Assembly: GCA_035653615.1 (NCBI GenBank)
Contig: DASRBN010000035.1
Location: 248,001 to 312,000, forward strand
Length of the DNA: 64,000 nucleotides
Source: Ktedonobacteraceae bacterium
GTDB taxonomy: Bacteria; Chloroflexota; Ktedonobacteria; Ktedonobacterales; Ktedonobacteraceae
Reading direction: 5' to 3'
This document shows, piece after piece, positions 37,166 through 44,904 of this stretch. The notes below the pieces were generated by a model that was not told where the DNA came from, did not search any database, and was given only the letters and a program-made list of their open reading frames with translations. The position numbers were made by a program, and so were the translations under genes. How positions within the stretch are numbered: position 1 is the first letter of the stretch; every line of letters starts with the position of its first letter.

Positions 37166-38353
37166 AGCTTGCTTGAAAGTACAGGCTACTTTGCCAAATT
37201 CGAGCGTACTGCCGTCCTCAAAGGAGGTAGGAGTATTTGGAGCAAGCTGCTGGCCATTTATGCGGGTGAGGTTTGTACTTTTCAGGTCGGTAAGTGTATA
37301 GCCATCCTGCGTGCGCTCTATTACGGCATGCATGCGCGAGACGGTATTGGATTCGGGGACATCATACAAATTGATGTCTGGTTTCACATCGCCTGTATCC
37401 GGGTTGGCACGTCCGATAGTTAAGCGCGAACCGGTCAGTTCTACCCGATTCTCATTCGCAAAAAGCAGGTAGCCCCAGGCATTGCCGCCCGGTTTATTGG
37501 GCATCACCACCTCTGTTTTTGGGGTCATCTCCACTGCGACCGTTGGTTCTGCCACACGTTTTTCTTTGAACGAAGTACCACACTTTGTACAAAAGGCGGC
37601 ATCCGGTTTATTGCTTGCTCCACATTGAGGGCAGTGTATTTCTTGCGGTACTAATAGTTGGCCGCAGTGGGCGCAGTACACATCGCCGGCGTCGTTTTGT
37701 GTATGGCAGTGCGGGCATTCTACTTTTTTAAAGGCAGGTGATTGCGATACTGCTCGTACCTGCTGTTGTAAGGGTGGAGGTGGTGGCACTACGGCCTGTT
37801 GTGGAGGATAGGGAGACGGTGAGCCAGGGGTCCATTGAGGTGGTGGCGTGTAAGCAGGTGGTGGAGGTGGTGTATTGGATGGTGGAGGCGGCGGTGCCAT
37901 TTGCTGCTGCACCTGTGGCGGTAGCATGTGAAAAGGAACGGGGCCAACCTGCACATTGGCTTGCTGCTGGCGTACTACTGCATCCAGGGCATTGAGGAGT
38001 TGTTCGGTGAGGTTCGATTGCCGTATCGCGCCCGCGCCAGCTGTGAATGCAAGTGGCCATAAGACAAGTAGTCCGACAGCGCCCACTGCTGCTTTGTCCG
38101 CCCATTTTTGTTGGCCAATGACTGCCATGACGCCGCCCGGCGTGTTTTGCAGGGTCAATGTCAACGCGGCCTGCATACCTATGATAGCGGCAAAGTCGCC
38201 GCCCTTTTTGAACTGAACGACCATATGATTTCTATCGCCAAAATGCTGCACCTGGTAGCCTTGCATAAGGAACATATTCTCTAAATCGATGGCAATTCGT
38301 TGGATGTCAAGTCCTTGCGCCTGATAAAATCGAGTATCCATTGTGTTCTCCAA
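37160..38353 (-). CDS. Zinc-ribbon and FHA domain protein
   Basis: 397 residues. The N-terminal 130 form an unknown alpha/beta domain with a hydrophobic segment near 92-108. A Pro/Gln-rich linker follows (about 145-205, many PPPPP runs), then two zinc ribbons (CPHCHTQNDAGDVYCAHCG and CPQCGASNKPDAAFCTKCG). The C-terminal FHA domain (about 300-395) has the key GR (LTIGRAN), S and H (VSRMHAVIE) and N (STNLTRING) residues that bind phosphothreonine. Such proteins read Ser/Thr kinase signals; a kinase gene lies at 51179, but not adjacent. It converges with the VOC gene. Confidence 0.9.
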   Translation of the reverse strand: MENTMDTRFYQAQGLDIQRIAIDLENMFLMQGYQVQHFGDRNHMVVQFKKGGDFAAIIGMQAALTLTLQNTPGGVMAVIGQQKWADKAAVGAVGLLVLWPLAFTAGAGAIRQSNLTEQLLNALDAVVRQQQANVQVGPVPFHMLPPQVQQQMAPPPPPSNTPPPPPAYTPPPQWTPGSPSPYPPQQAVVPPPPPLQQQVRAVSQSPAFKKVECPHCHTQNDAGDVYCAHCGQLLVPQEIHCPQCGASNKPDAAFCTKCGTSFKEKRVAEPTVAVEMTPKTEVVMPNKPGGNAWGYLLFANENRVELTGSRLTIGRANPDTGDVKPDINLYDVPESNTVSRMHAVIERTQDGYTLTDLKSTNLTRINGQQLAPNTPTSFEDGSTLEFGKVACTFKQAS

Positions 38354-38456
38354 TGCGGGTAACGTGATGTATTACCATTGCTAATAAAGTACTTCAAACT
38401 CATGCTGAGTATAGCATTTGACGCCAAATTTGTATACTTTATCAAAAGTGAGCCAC

Positions 38457-38485
38457 TTGTTGGGGTTTCATAAGTATGCTATGAT
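38457..38485 (+). promoter_or_regulatory. Candidate promoter for the small ORF
   Basis: TTGTTG (38457-38462), a 17-bp spacer and TATGAT (38480-38485) lie 70 bp before the ATG of the small ORF. Confidence 0.45.
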
Positions 38486-38554
38486 AATTATGCTACTTCT
38501 GGGCCAGCAAGCCTGAGAAGCCAACCAGGACAAAATAGAACCAGAAGGACACTT

Positions 38555-38700
38555 ATGGAGTGTACAACTGCAAAGTTTTTTTAGTGCCAGACGAGCAGTA
38601 CCTTCGTCTCTTCGATATATACTGGCAACAGCGTCTCACTAAAGATGAAGCACTGGCGGCAAAACTGCGCTCACTTGGTTTTGATCCCGATAAAATATGA
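38555..38700 (+). CDS. Small ORF of about 48 residues with a frame break at a T7 run
   Basis: ATG 38555, after AGAAGGA, opens a frame that stops at 38582-38584, directly after a run of seven T (38576-38582). The other frame continues from there as 40 protein-like residues (VPDEQYLRLFDIYWQQRL, ending LGFDPDKI) to the stop at 38698-38700. One extra T would join both into a 48-residue protein. A GTG at 38560 could instead start the second frame directly. It may be a small gene read by slippage, a sequencing error in the homopolymer, or a worn gene. The function is unknown. The IS630 element begins 16 bp downstream. Confidence 0.4.
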
Positions 38701-38716
38701 TACGTAAACTCTCTAC

Positions 38717-38744
38717 TGGTCAGTTCAGTTAGGTTTTAGGGAGG
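38717..38744 (+). repeat. Left terminal inverted repeat of the IS630 element
   Basis: 28 bp beginning TGGTCAGTTCAG, the exact reverse complement of 40723-40750. Confidence 0.93.
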
Positions 38745-38774
38745 TGGTATGCTGAGCCAAAACGGAGGATCAGT

Positions 38775-39898
38775 ATGCCACGACCACCAGCAGTGACCTT
38801 AACCGAGGAAGAGCAGCGAACTCTGGAAACCTTTGTGCATCGCGGCAAAGCCAACGCCCGCACCCTCACCCGTGCGCGCATCCTGCTCAAATCCGCCGAG
38901 GGATGGAGTACCGCCGAGCTTGCTGCCGCCTTCGATGTGTGTGAGGCAACGGTGACGAATGTGCGACGGAGGTTCGCCGAGGGAGGACTGGAGGTTGTCT
39001 TGCACGACAAAGTGCAGCAGCACCGCCGCAGCGCCCTCTCGGGTCTCCAGACCGCTCACCTGATTGCCGTGGCGTGTAGCCCGTCGCCCGATGGGCATGA
39101 CCACTGGACCGTGCGACTCCTGGCGCAGAAAGCGGTCGAGTTGGGATTTGTGGCCAACATTTCGCCCACGACCATCCACGAGCTGCTCAAAAAAACGAAC
39201 TGAAGCCCTGGCAACACGAACATTGGTGCCTCCCGTCAGTAGGAGGGGAGTTTGTCGCCGCGATGGAAGACGTGCTGGACCTCTACGAGGAACCGTATGA
39301 TCCGCAGTACCCGACGGTCTGCCTGGATGAGAAGCCGGTGGTGTTGCATGCCGATGTCCAGCCGTCCCTTCCTGTGGAGCCAGGCCAGCCAGTGCGCGTG
39401 GATTACGAGTATGAACGCAACGGCACGCGCAATCTCTTCGTCATGGTCGAGCCATTGGCAGGCTGGCGACATGTGGAAGTCACCGCACAACGGACCATGC
39501 AGGACTACGCCAAGGTGGTGCGCTGGTTGGTGGATGAGGTCTATCCGCACGTGGAGTACATTCGCCTGGTGCAGGACAACCTGAACACACACACCCCGGC
39601 CTCCCTCTACGAAGCCTTCCCTCCCGCCGAAGCACGTCGCATTCTGCAACGTGTCGAGTTCCACTACACCCCCAAGCACGGCAGTTGGTTGAATATGGCC
39701 GAGATCGAGATCGCTATTCTGGAGCGCAATGCCCTCTCCCGACGCTTGCCAGACGAAGCAGCACTCCGCCGCCAGGTCTCGGCGGTGGAAACGGAACGCA
39801 ACCAACAGCGGCGAGGGATCTCCTGGCAGTTCACCTCGCGCGATGCGCGCGTCAAGCTCTCGCGGCTCTATCCGGTGAAAGAAGCCGAAGTGAACTGA
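38775..39898 (+). CDS. IS630 transposase made by -1 frameshift (two overlapping frames)
   Basis: Frame 1 (38775-39203, 142 residues) carries the helix-turn-helix DNA-binding part (STAELAAAFDVCEATVTNVR). Frame 2 carries the DDE catalytic part, with Asp in CLDEKP, Asp in VQDNLNTHT and Glu in WLNMAEIEI; its first ATG, 39263, is internal. A run of seven A (39189-39195) in the context CTC-AAA-AAA-A allows a -1 shift, after which the frame continues KNELKPWQ without interruption. The joined product is about 374 residues, the full length of IS630 transposases, so both parts look intact and the element may be active. Confidence 0.9.
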
Positions 39899-39994
39899 CT
39901 GCACGGGCTGCTTCTCTAGGAGGAGGCGAGTAGTAGGCCCGTCTGTAGCGAGAGGGCAAAAGGGATGACCCGCGGCTCTGCTAGGTCTATCCCT

Positions 39995-40528
39995 TCACTG
40001 GGAGCCAATTCCTTGATAAGCGTCGCCCAAGGCAAGCAGGTCAGGAAGCCAATGCTCTCCCTGGTCCTCGTATAACCGTCTAACGAGTTCGGTAAAGGAA
40101 AAGGCCACGATCGCGCAAGAACCGGGATTGGCATGACATCCTAGCGAACTATCATAACAGCGCCCCGCCCGCTCCTTGCTCAGATCGATCGTCAGATACT
40201 CTCGGTTTTCATCGCGAGCGATGAGATACCACGACCAGGAAATATCGTCCAGGGAAGAGGTGAATTGATCAGGATAGGCCCCCGGCTCTAAGAACGGCGT
40301 GGCTACGACAACCTCCATGGGAGGCACAAGAATCGTGGTATACGGACTTTGCTTGAAGAGCGTCAGCCCTCCGCACACCTCGTAGAATTCGCGTAAGTCC
40401 TCTGGCAAGACGTGTCCGGGATGCACGACCGGCAGGCGAAGGTCTCGTCGTCCAATCGGCTCAGCTACCGTACAGCCAGGGGTTTCTCGGATACGAGCGA
40501 CCAACTCATGAATAGGGATGTCAGTCAT
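39995..40528 (-). CDS. SUKH-superfamily (SMI1/KNR4-like) protein, passenger of the IS element
   Basis: 177 residues from ATG 40528, where GAGGAGG lies 9-10 nt upstream; the ORF is open 14 codons further up without such a site. The LPEDLREFYEVCGGLTLF segment is the hallmark SUKH motif. This family is best known as immunity proteins against polymorphic and contact-dependent toxins. The gene lies fully between the IS630 inverted repeats, opposite to the transposase, so it moves with the element. No toxin partner is present. It could be a selfish immunity cargo or have an unrelated binding role. Confidence 0.8.
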   Translation of the reverse strand: MTDIPIHELVARIRETPGCTVAEPIGRRDLRLPVVHPGHVLPEDLREFYEVCGGLTLFKQSPYTTILVPPMEVVVATPFLEPGAYPDQFTSSLDDISWSWYLIARDENREYLTIDLSKERAGRCYDSSLGCHANPGSCAIVAFSFTELVRRLYEDQGEHWLPDLLALGDAYQGIGSQ

Positions 40529-40722
40529 GCTTTGCCTCCTCAATGGAGCTTTCGATTCAGGTCGGGTCAAGCTCAGTGGTCGGCTGGCTACTAAAAACCT
40601 TTCTGCTTTTCACTCCCACTCTCTCCTTCTTTCCTTGCCGGTCAAACTTGGAACTGCTTGACGATCATTGTACCTGGGTTTTGGGAGATGGTTCTGACAA
40701 CAGAAGAGAGGCGGGTCCGCTC

Positions 40723-40750
40723 CCTCCCTAAAACCTAACTGAACTGACCA
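40723..40750 (-). repeat. Right terminal inverted repeat of the IS630 element
   Basis: 28 bp ending TGAACTGACCA, an exact reverse complement of the left end. The next base (40751) is C, so together with the TA duplication it forms the flippase stop TAG on the minus strand. Confidence 0.93.
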
Positions 40751-42529
40751 CTACTTTGTCCTGGCGAAACTTTTCAAATACTTCGCTGCCAGCGGATTCA
40801 GGCTGTGAATCATCTCCAGGTCTGTCATGCTGAGGGGGCGGATCAAGAGCAAAAGACCAAGGCTCAGGAGCAGGAAGATTATACCGGCAACGCCCAACAA
40901 GACGTGCCCGGCAGGATGCCAGACAAGTTCAGGCAGCGCGGCGATGGTGAACGCGAGTAGTAAGCGCAGCGTGAACCCCAGGGGATACTTCTCCGGCAGG
41001 TCGCGCCAGAGGAATGCGAGCAGCATACTGCCTGTGACGATCTGCGAAATTCCATCGGCGACAAGCGCTCCAGCAGGCCCCCAGCGGGGTATTAACGCTA
41101 TTCCGATGACGACCACCACGAGCAGACCAACCCATTGGCCCAGCACGACCAGTCTTGCCTTTCCCATGACATAGAGCGTGGACTGGTGAATTGTCGTGCC
41201 CAGGACACGCACGATGATGTTGAAGAACAGAAAGATGGCCAGGAGCGGCCCTACAGCGGCGAAATTTGAGCCGTAAAGCGCTACCGCGATATTTTGCGCG
41301 TTGAAGAGGCAGAATAGGAGCAGAGGAGCGGCCAGCAATGTTTCAATTTTGATGAGCGTCTGCCACGAACGGCCAAGCCGATGATAGTTTTTTCCGACGA
41401 AAGCTGCCGCCAGCGCGGCACCGCCAACACCACCAAAGCCAGAGACGAGCAGGATACTGGCGGCATGTGCCAGCTGAAAGGAGAGGTTGAAGAAAGCGAT
41501 CTGTGCCAGCGAGATGGCAAAGTAACCCAGCAGGATGATCGAGACTTGCTTGAGTAGCGCGCCTGAAACCAGATTCGTCAGCCAGGCGGAAATGCCAAGC
41601 CGCACTACAGGCCACATCGGCTGTTTGTATTCGGCCCCACGCGCGAGTAGTAATGGAGCCTGCCAGAGGGCAAGCACAGCGGCGTTCAGCAGCGTACATA
41701 TGGCTTCCAGCCAGAGAATACTATCAATACCCCAACCGATTTGCAGCAGGAAAAAGCTGAAGACCAGGATCAGCAACTGCACCACGCTGCCGGCAATAAA
41801 GACCACTCGCATGCGCATAATGGAGGCGTAGACGGCGGTAAGCAGGCTGGCAATGCCATTGCCGAGGATATAGAAAGCGATGGGAGCGATGTGGCCGAGC
41901 AGGCTGGGGGCGCGCAGGCCCGCGGCCATGGCTGCTGAACCGGAAATGGGAATGGCGGCAATGATAGCAGCGAGTACCTGCAAGCCGAATAACATGATAA
42001 TGACGCTAATGATGAGCGTCACGATGCGTAAGGCCATCAAGCGCCGGACGAGTAGCGCTGCCGATGCCTTACCATGCTCGGCAAAGACACGTGGCACAAA
42101 GGTTGTTGTAGCGTCTTCCAGACCGAAGGCGACGATATAGGCGATGGTATTGAAAGCGGCAGATGCAACCGCGAAGATGCCGTATTCCTCAACCGATACC
42201 TTGTGTGTGATGATGAGCGTCAGGAAGAAGAGAGAAAAATAAACCCAGAGACCATAGGCCTGGTTGAGCAGATAATTGGCAGGTGTTCTCTTGAGGAGGT
42301 GCTGCGCGCCCGCCTCTCCGAGAGGTATATCTGTTTCGGCAGCATAAGAGGGCACAGAAGGTAATACTCCTGAAATTGTACGTGTACTATTTTCAATAGG
42401 CGCTGCTTTTATCCCTTTTGTCTTCGCCTTCTCCACTTGTTCATCCCCTGCTTCCAGGTTATTATCTTCCTCCGGTTGAAATGAATCGATATGTACCAAT
42501 CTCAACGGACGCAATGATGGTTTTTGCAT
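40751..42529 (-). CDS. Oligosaccharide flippase-like membrane protein (Wzx type), last gene of an envelope operon
   Basis: 592 residues. The first 75-80 are hydrophilic; about 13-14 hydrophobic helices follow, with the family's N-terminal pattern (SVEEYGIFAVASAAFNTIAY). It probably flips lipid-linked oligosaccharides across the cytoplasmic membrane. It follows the 146-residue membrane protein by 9 bp and the NagZ-like gene upstream of that, so the three form one leftward operon. The IS630 element sits in the TA of the stop codon; the stop TAG is rebuilt from the duplicated TA and the terminal base of the element, so the protein is unchanged. Transcription past the gene now enters the element. 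Confidence 0.88.
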   Translation of the reverse strand: MQKPSLRPLRLVHIDSFQPEEDNNLEAGDEQVEKAKTKGIKAAPIENSTRTISGVLPSVPSYAAETDIPLGEAGAQHLLKRTPANYLLNQAYGLWVYFSLFFLTLIITHKVSVEEYGIFAVASAAFNTIAYIVAFGLEDATTTFVPRVFAEHGKASAALLVRRLMALRIVTLIISVIIMLFGLQVLAAIIAAIPISGSAAMAAGLRAPSLLGHIAPIAFYILGNGIASLLTAVYASIMRMRVVFIAGSVVQLLILVFSFFLLQIGWGIDSILWLEAICTLLNAAVLALWQAPLLLARGAEYKQPMWPVVRLGISAWLTNLVSGALLKQVSIILLGYFAISLAQIAFFNLSFQLAHAASILLVSGFGGVGGAALAAAFVGKNYHRLGRSWQTLIKIETLLAAPLLLFCLFNAQNIAVALYGSNFAAVGPLLAIFLFFNIIVRVLGTTIHQSTLYVMGKARLVVLGQWVGLLVVVVIGIALIPRWGPAGALVADGISQIVTGSMLLAFLWRDLPEKYPLGFTLRLLLAFTIAALPELVWHPAGHVLLGVAGIIFLLLSLGLLLLIRPLSMTDLEMIHSLNPLAAKYLKSFARTK

Positions 42530-42538
42530 ACCCTTATT

Positions 42539-42979
42539 CTAGCGCAAATCGAAGAGATGTCGAGCTAACCAACCTATTCCTCCTAGTGCGGCGAAAAGTT
42601 CCAGCAGGCTGACATTAGCCATAACCTGGGTGGGGGCAACCAGGTAGAATGCGCCAACTTTGGAGGTGGCAGCAATGACGAAGAGTCCAAGCCCTATCCA
42701 TGCCGGCAATGTGGCAAAAAGCAGCGCTCGCTGCCATGAGCGGCAGAGAAATCCGATTACCGTAGGGAGGAGGTACAACAGCACGGGTATGATCATAGCG
42801 ATAATGGGAGGGAATGGTCCATCCAATGCCGCCGTTTCAGAATTCGGCAGCAGGCGCGTCCACAATTGAGCGGGCACCAGCGCCAATGTTACCAGTATCG
42901 TTTCAAGTGCAATGAGCCCGAATACCAACATTGACCATCTTTTATTTTTCTCTGCATCCGGTATACTTACGCGCAACAT
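42539..42979 (-). CDS. Small membrane protein with four predicted helices
   Basis: 146 residues, four hydrophobic segments (about 18-37, 57-75, 84-105 and 117-138). No domain was recognised. It lies 9 bp upstream of the flippase and 36 bp downstream of the NagZ-like gene, hence in their operon. It may be a partner of the flippase, but nothing in the sequence proves this. Confidence 0.7.
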   Translation of the reverse strand: MLRVSIPDAEKNKRWSMLVFGLIALETILVTLALVPAQLWTRLLPNSETAALDGPFPPIIAMIIPVLLYLLPTVIGFLCRSWQRALLFATLPAWIGLGLFVIAATSKVGAFYLVAPTQVMANVSLLELFAALGGIGWLARHLFDLR

Positions 42980-43015
42980 CTTTGACCCTTCGATTCCGGA
43001 ATATCCTGATTACTT

Positions 43016-44584
43016 TTATTCCTTTGGTAAAGGAAGCAAACCCATTTCGTATTTTAGCATTAAAATGCGGCGTACCGAGTCGTCGATACGCTGCTGGCTA
43101 ATGGCGCCCGAGGCTATAGCCTGCTTGATGCCTTCGATCATAGTAGCAACGTCTTGTGGTGTAGATGCACCCATCAGCAGGTCATCGCCGGCCTCAACAG
43201 CTAAGGCCGCCGCCTGCCCTTCTGGATAGTAGGAGGTAATGCTTTCCATGGTAAGACTATCCGTCATAATAACGCCTTGAAAGCCTAATTCGTCGCGCAG
43301 GATGCCGGTGACGACTTTGTAAGAGAGGGAAGATGGAATAGTATTATCCACCGCTTGCACGAGTTCATGCGTTACCATGACGGCATGGACAATGCCCTGC
43401 TGGATCAGCGCTCGATATGGCGCCCAGTCGATAGTTTCCAATTCGCTCTTTGAGCGGGTTAAAACAGGAACTCCTATATGTGGGTCGGTGCTGACATCGC
43501 CTAATCCGGGGAAATGCTTCAGCGTGCCGAGTACTTTGCCGCTCTGTTGCAGCCCTTGCAGGTAGGCCTGGGCCATTTCGGTGACGAGCGAGGGATTGTT
43601 GCCGAATGTCCGATCAACCAGCTGCGGGTTATACGTATTATTCACATCCACAACAGGCGCAAGATTGAGGTTAAAACCGTAGGATGAGAGGTCTTCGGCA
43701 TCCTGAATGCCCTCTGCCCCGGCTTTAGCCGGGTCGTTTGTCGCCCCTATCTCTGTTGCTGATGGTCGAGGCCCGTCCAGGTTTACTAATCGATCTACCG
43801 TCCCACCCTCCTGGTCGATTGCCACGGCAAGGGGAATCGTGCTGTTGCTCTGCATCTGGGCGATCAAGCCTTTGAGCTGCGTCTTACTCACAATGTTATT
43901 GTTAGCGGTAAAAATTAGCACGGCTCCTACATTATACTGGCTGACCATAGCGCTGATATCGAGTCCATAGGTCGGCCCGGTAAACTGCACAATCATCATC
44001 TGCCCCAGTTTTTGGTCCAACGTCATGTTTTGCAGGATCAGATTGATATATTGCTGCGGCGTCAACTTTTGCGTTGCCTGTCCGGTCGCTCGGGGCGTTA
44101 ACTGTCGAAGACCTTTATTGATCACCTGGATCAGGTTTTTATTCGCGGTGGTCGATGAACCGCCAAGTACATTAGCCCACCCCTGGGGTCCCGTAATCTG
44201 CGCATAACCGGCGATAGTGGTATTGATGACCAGCATCAAAAGCAGGCCCAGCAAGAAGAAGACCTTACTGCGCGACATTCCCTTTTTTTGATACGATTGA
44301 CCTGCCGCGGCAGGCAATACCACTGCTGTACGCGTTCCAGAAATACCGGGTAACATGTCTGGCAGTTTGAGGGTATCAATAGCCTCAACGCTAGAGATGG
44401 CTTTCTTCTCGGCATTGCCATTCATTTGCGCAGGGCTTTTTGATTCGACCGGTTCTTTCCCTATGGCAGCTATCCCCATATGCGTAAAATTTGCGGGCAC
44501 CTTCACAATTACGTGTTTTGCCGTATCGTCATCTTCACCTGTTCCATAGCGCGTCCCGGGAAACTGATTCTGGGCTGATTCCAT
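43016..44584 (-). CDS. nagZ: Membrane-anchored glycoside hydrolase family 3 (beta-N-acetylhexosaminidase-like)
   Basis: 522 residues. A 105-residue cytosolic hydrophilic part precedes one TM helix (about 107-127), so the enzyme domain is outside. GH3 signatures are clear: KHFPGLGDVSTDPH, the His-containing motif of NagZ-type enzymes, and MTDSLTMESI with the expected nucleophile Asp. Such enzymes remove N-acetylglucosamine from peptidoglycan fragments. There is only one GH3 domain, as in NagZ. AGAGG precedes the start. It is first in an operon with a membrane protein and a flippase, which suits cell-wall or glycan turnover. The cytosolic N-terminal extension is unusual. Confidence 0.88.
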   Translation of the reverse strand: MESAQNQFPGTRYGTGEDDDTAKHVIVKVPANFTHMGIAAIGKEPVESKSPAQMNGNAEKKAISSVEAIDTLKLPDMLPGISGTRTAVVLPAAAGQSYQKKGMSRSKVFFLLGLLLMLVINTTIAGYAQITGPQGWANVLGGSSTTANKNLIQVINKGLRQLTPRATGQATQKLTPQQYINLILQNMTLDQKLGQMMIVQFTGPTYGLDISAMVSQYNVGAVLIFTANNNIVSKTQLKGLIAQMQSNSTIPLAVAIDQEGGTVDRLVNLDGPRPSATEIGATNDPAKAGAEGIQDAEDLSSYGFNLNLAPVVDVNNTYNPQLVDRTFGNNPSLVTEMAQAYLQGLQQSGKVLGTLKHFPGLGDVSTDPHIGVPVLTRSKSELETIDWAPYRALIQQGIVHAVMVTHELVQAVDNTIPSSLSYKVVTGILRDELGFQGVIMTDSLTMESITSYYPEGQAAALAVEAGDDLLMGASTPQDVATMIEGIKQAIASGAISQQRIDDSVRRILMLKYEMGLLPLPKE

Positions 44585-44904
44585 AGGATACCTCTTTCAA
44601 AGTCGATATTTCTGAAGGTAAAGAGAACATAGGTGACTTCCTAAAAAGAAACGGATACAATGGATGAGTTGAATCATAAACCGACATTTCTCCTATTCTA
44701 ATCGCTATACTAGCACAATATTCACCGGAATACAGTGATTTCTATCACAAAATTGAGCAATCAGGCCCCTTTTTTGGCGGAGATTTCACTTTTGACTAAA
44801 TATCAGGTGCTATTGAGACTATGCAGGCCGGCAAATCGAGGCCTGCGAGCTATAGTCAATAAGTGATATTTGCGATATACTGTCTCTGCTAGCCATGACA
44901 AAAC
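44585..44904. other. Divergent intergenic region with a palindromic repeat
   Basis: This separates the NagZ-like operon and the NACHT gene, which are divergent. A hairpin at 44817-44857 has nested arms (GACTAT/ATAGTC outside, GCAGGCC/GGCCTGC inside) and shares the GGCCGG..AATCG core of the repeat at 12372. No gene. Confidence 0.5.

Larger units (their letters stand above)
38716..40751. mobile_element. IS630-family element with passenger gene
   Basis: About 2036 bp bounded by perfect 28-bp inverted repeats (38717-38744 and 40723-40750) and a TA duplication (38714-38715 and 40752-40753), as expected for IS630/Tc1-mariner elements. It holds a frameshifted DDE transposase on the + strand and a SUKH-domain gene on the - strand. 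Usual IS630 elements are 1.1-1.3 kb with transposase only, so the extra 0.8 kb is cargo. The insertion is in the TA of the flippase stop codon. Confidence 0.92.
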
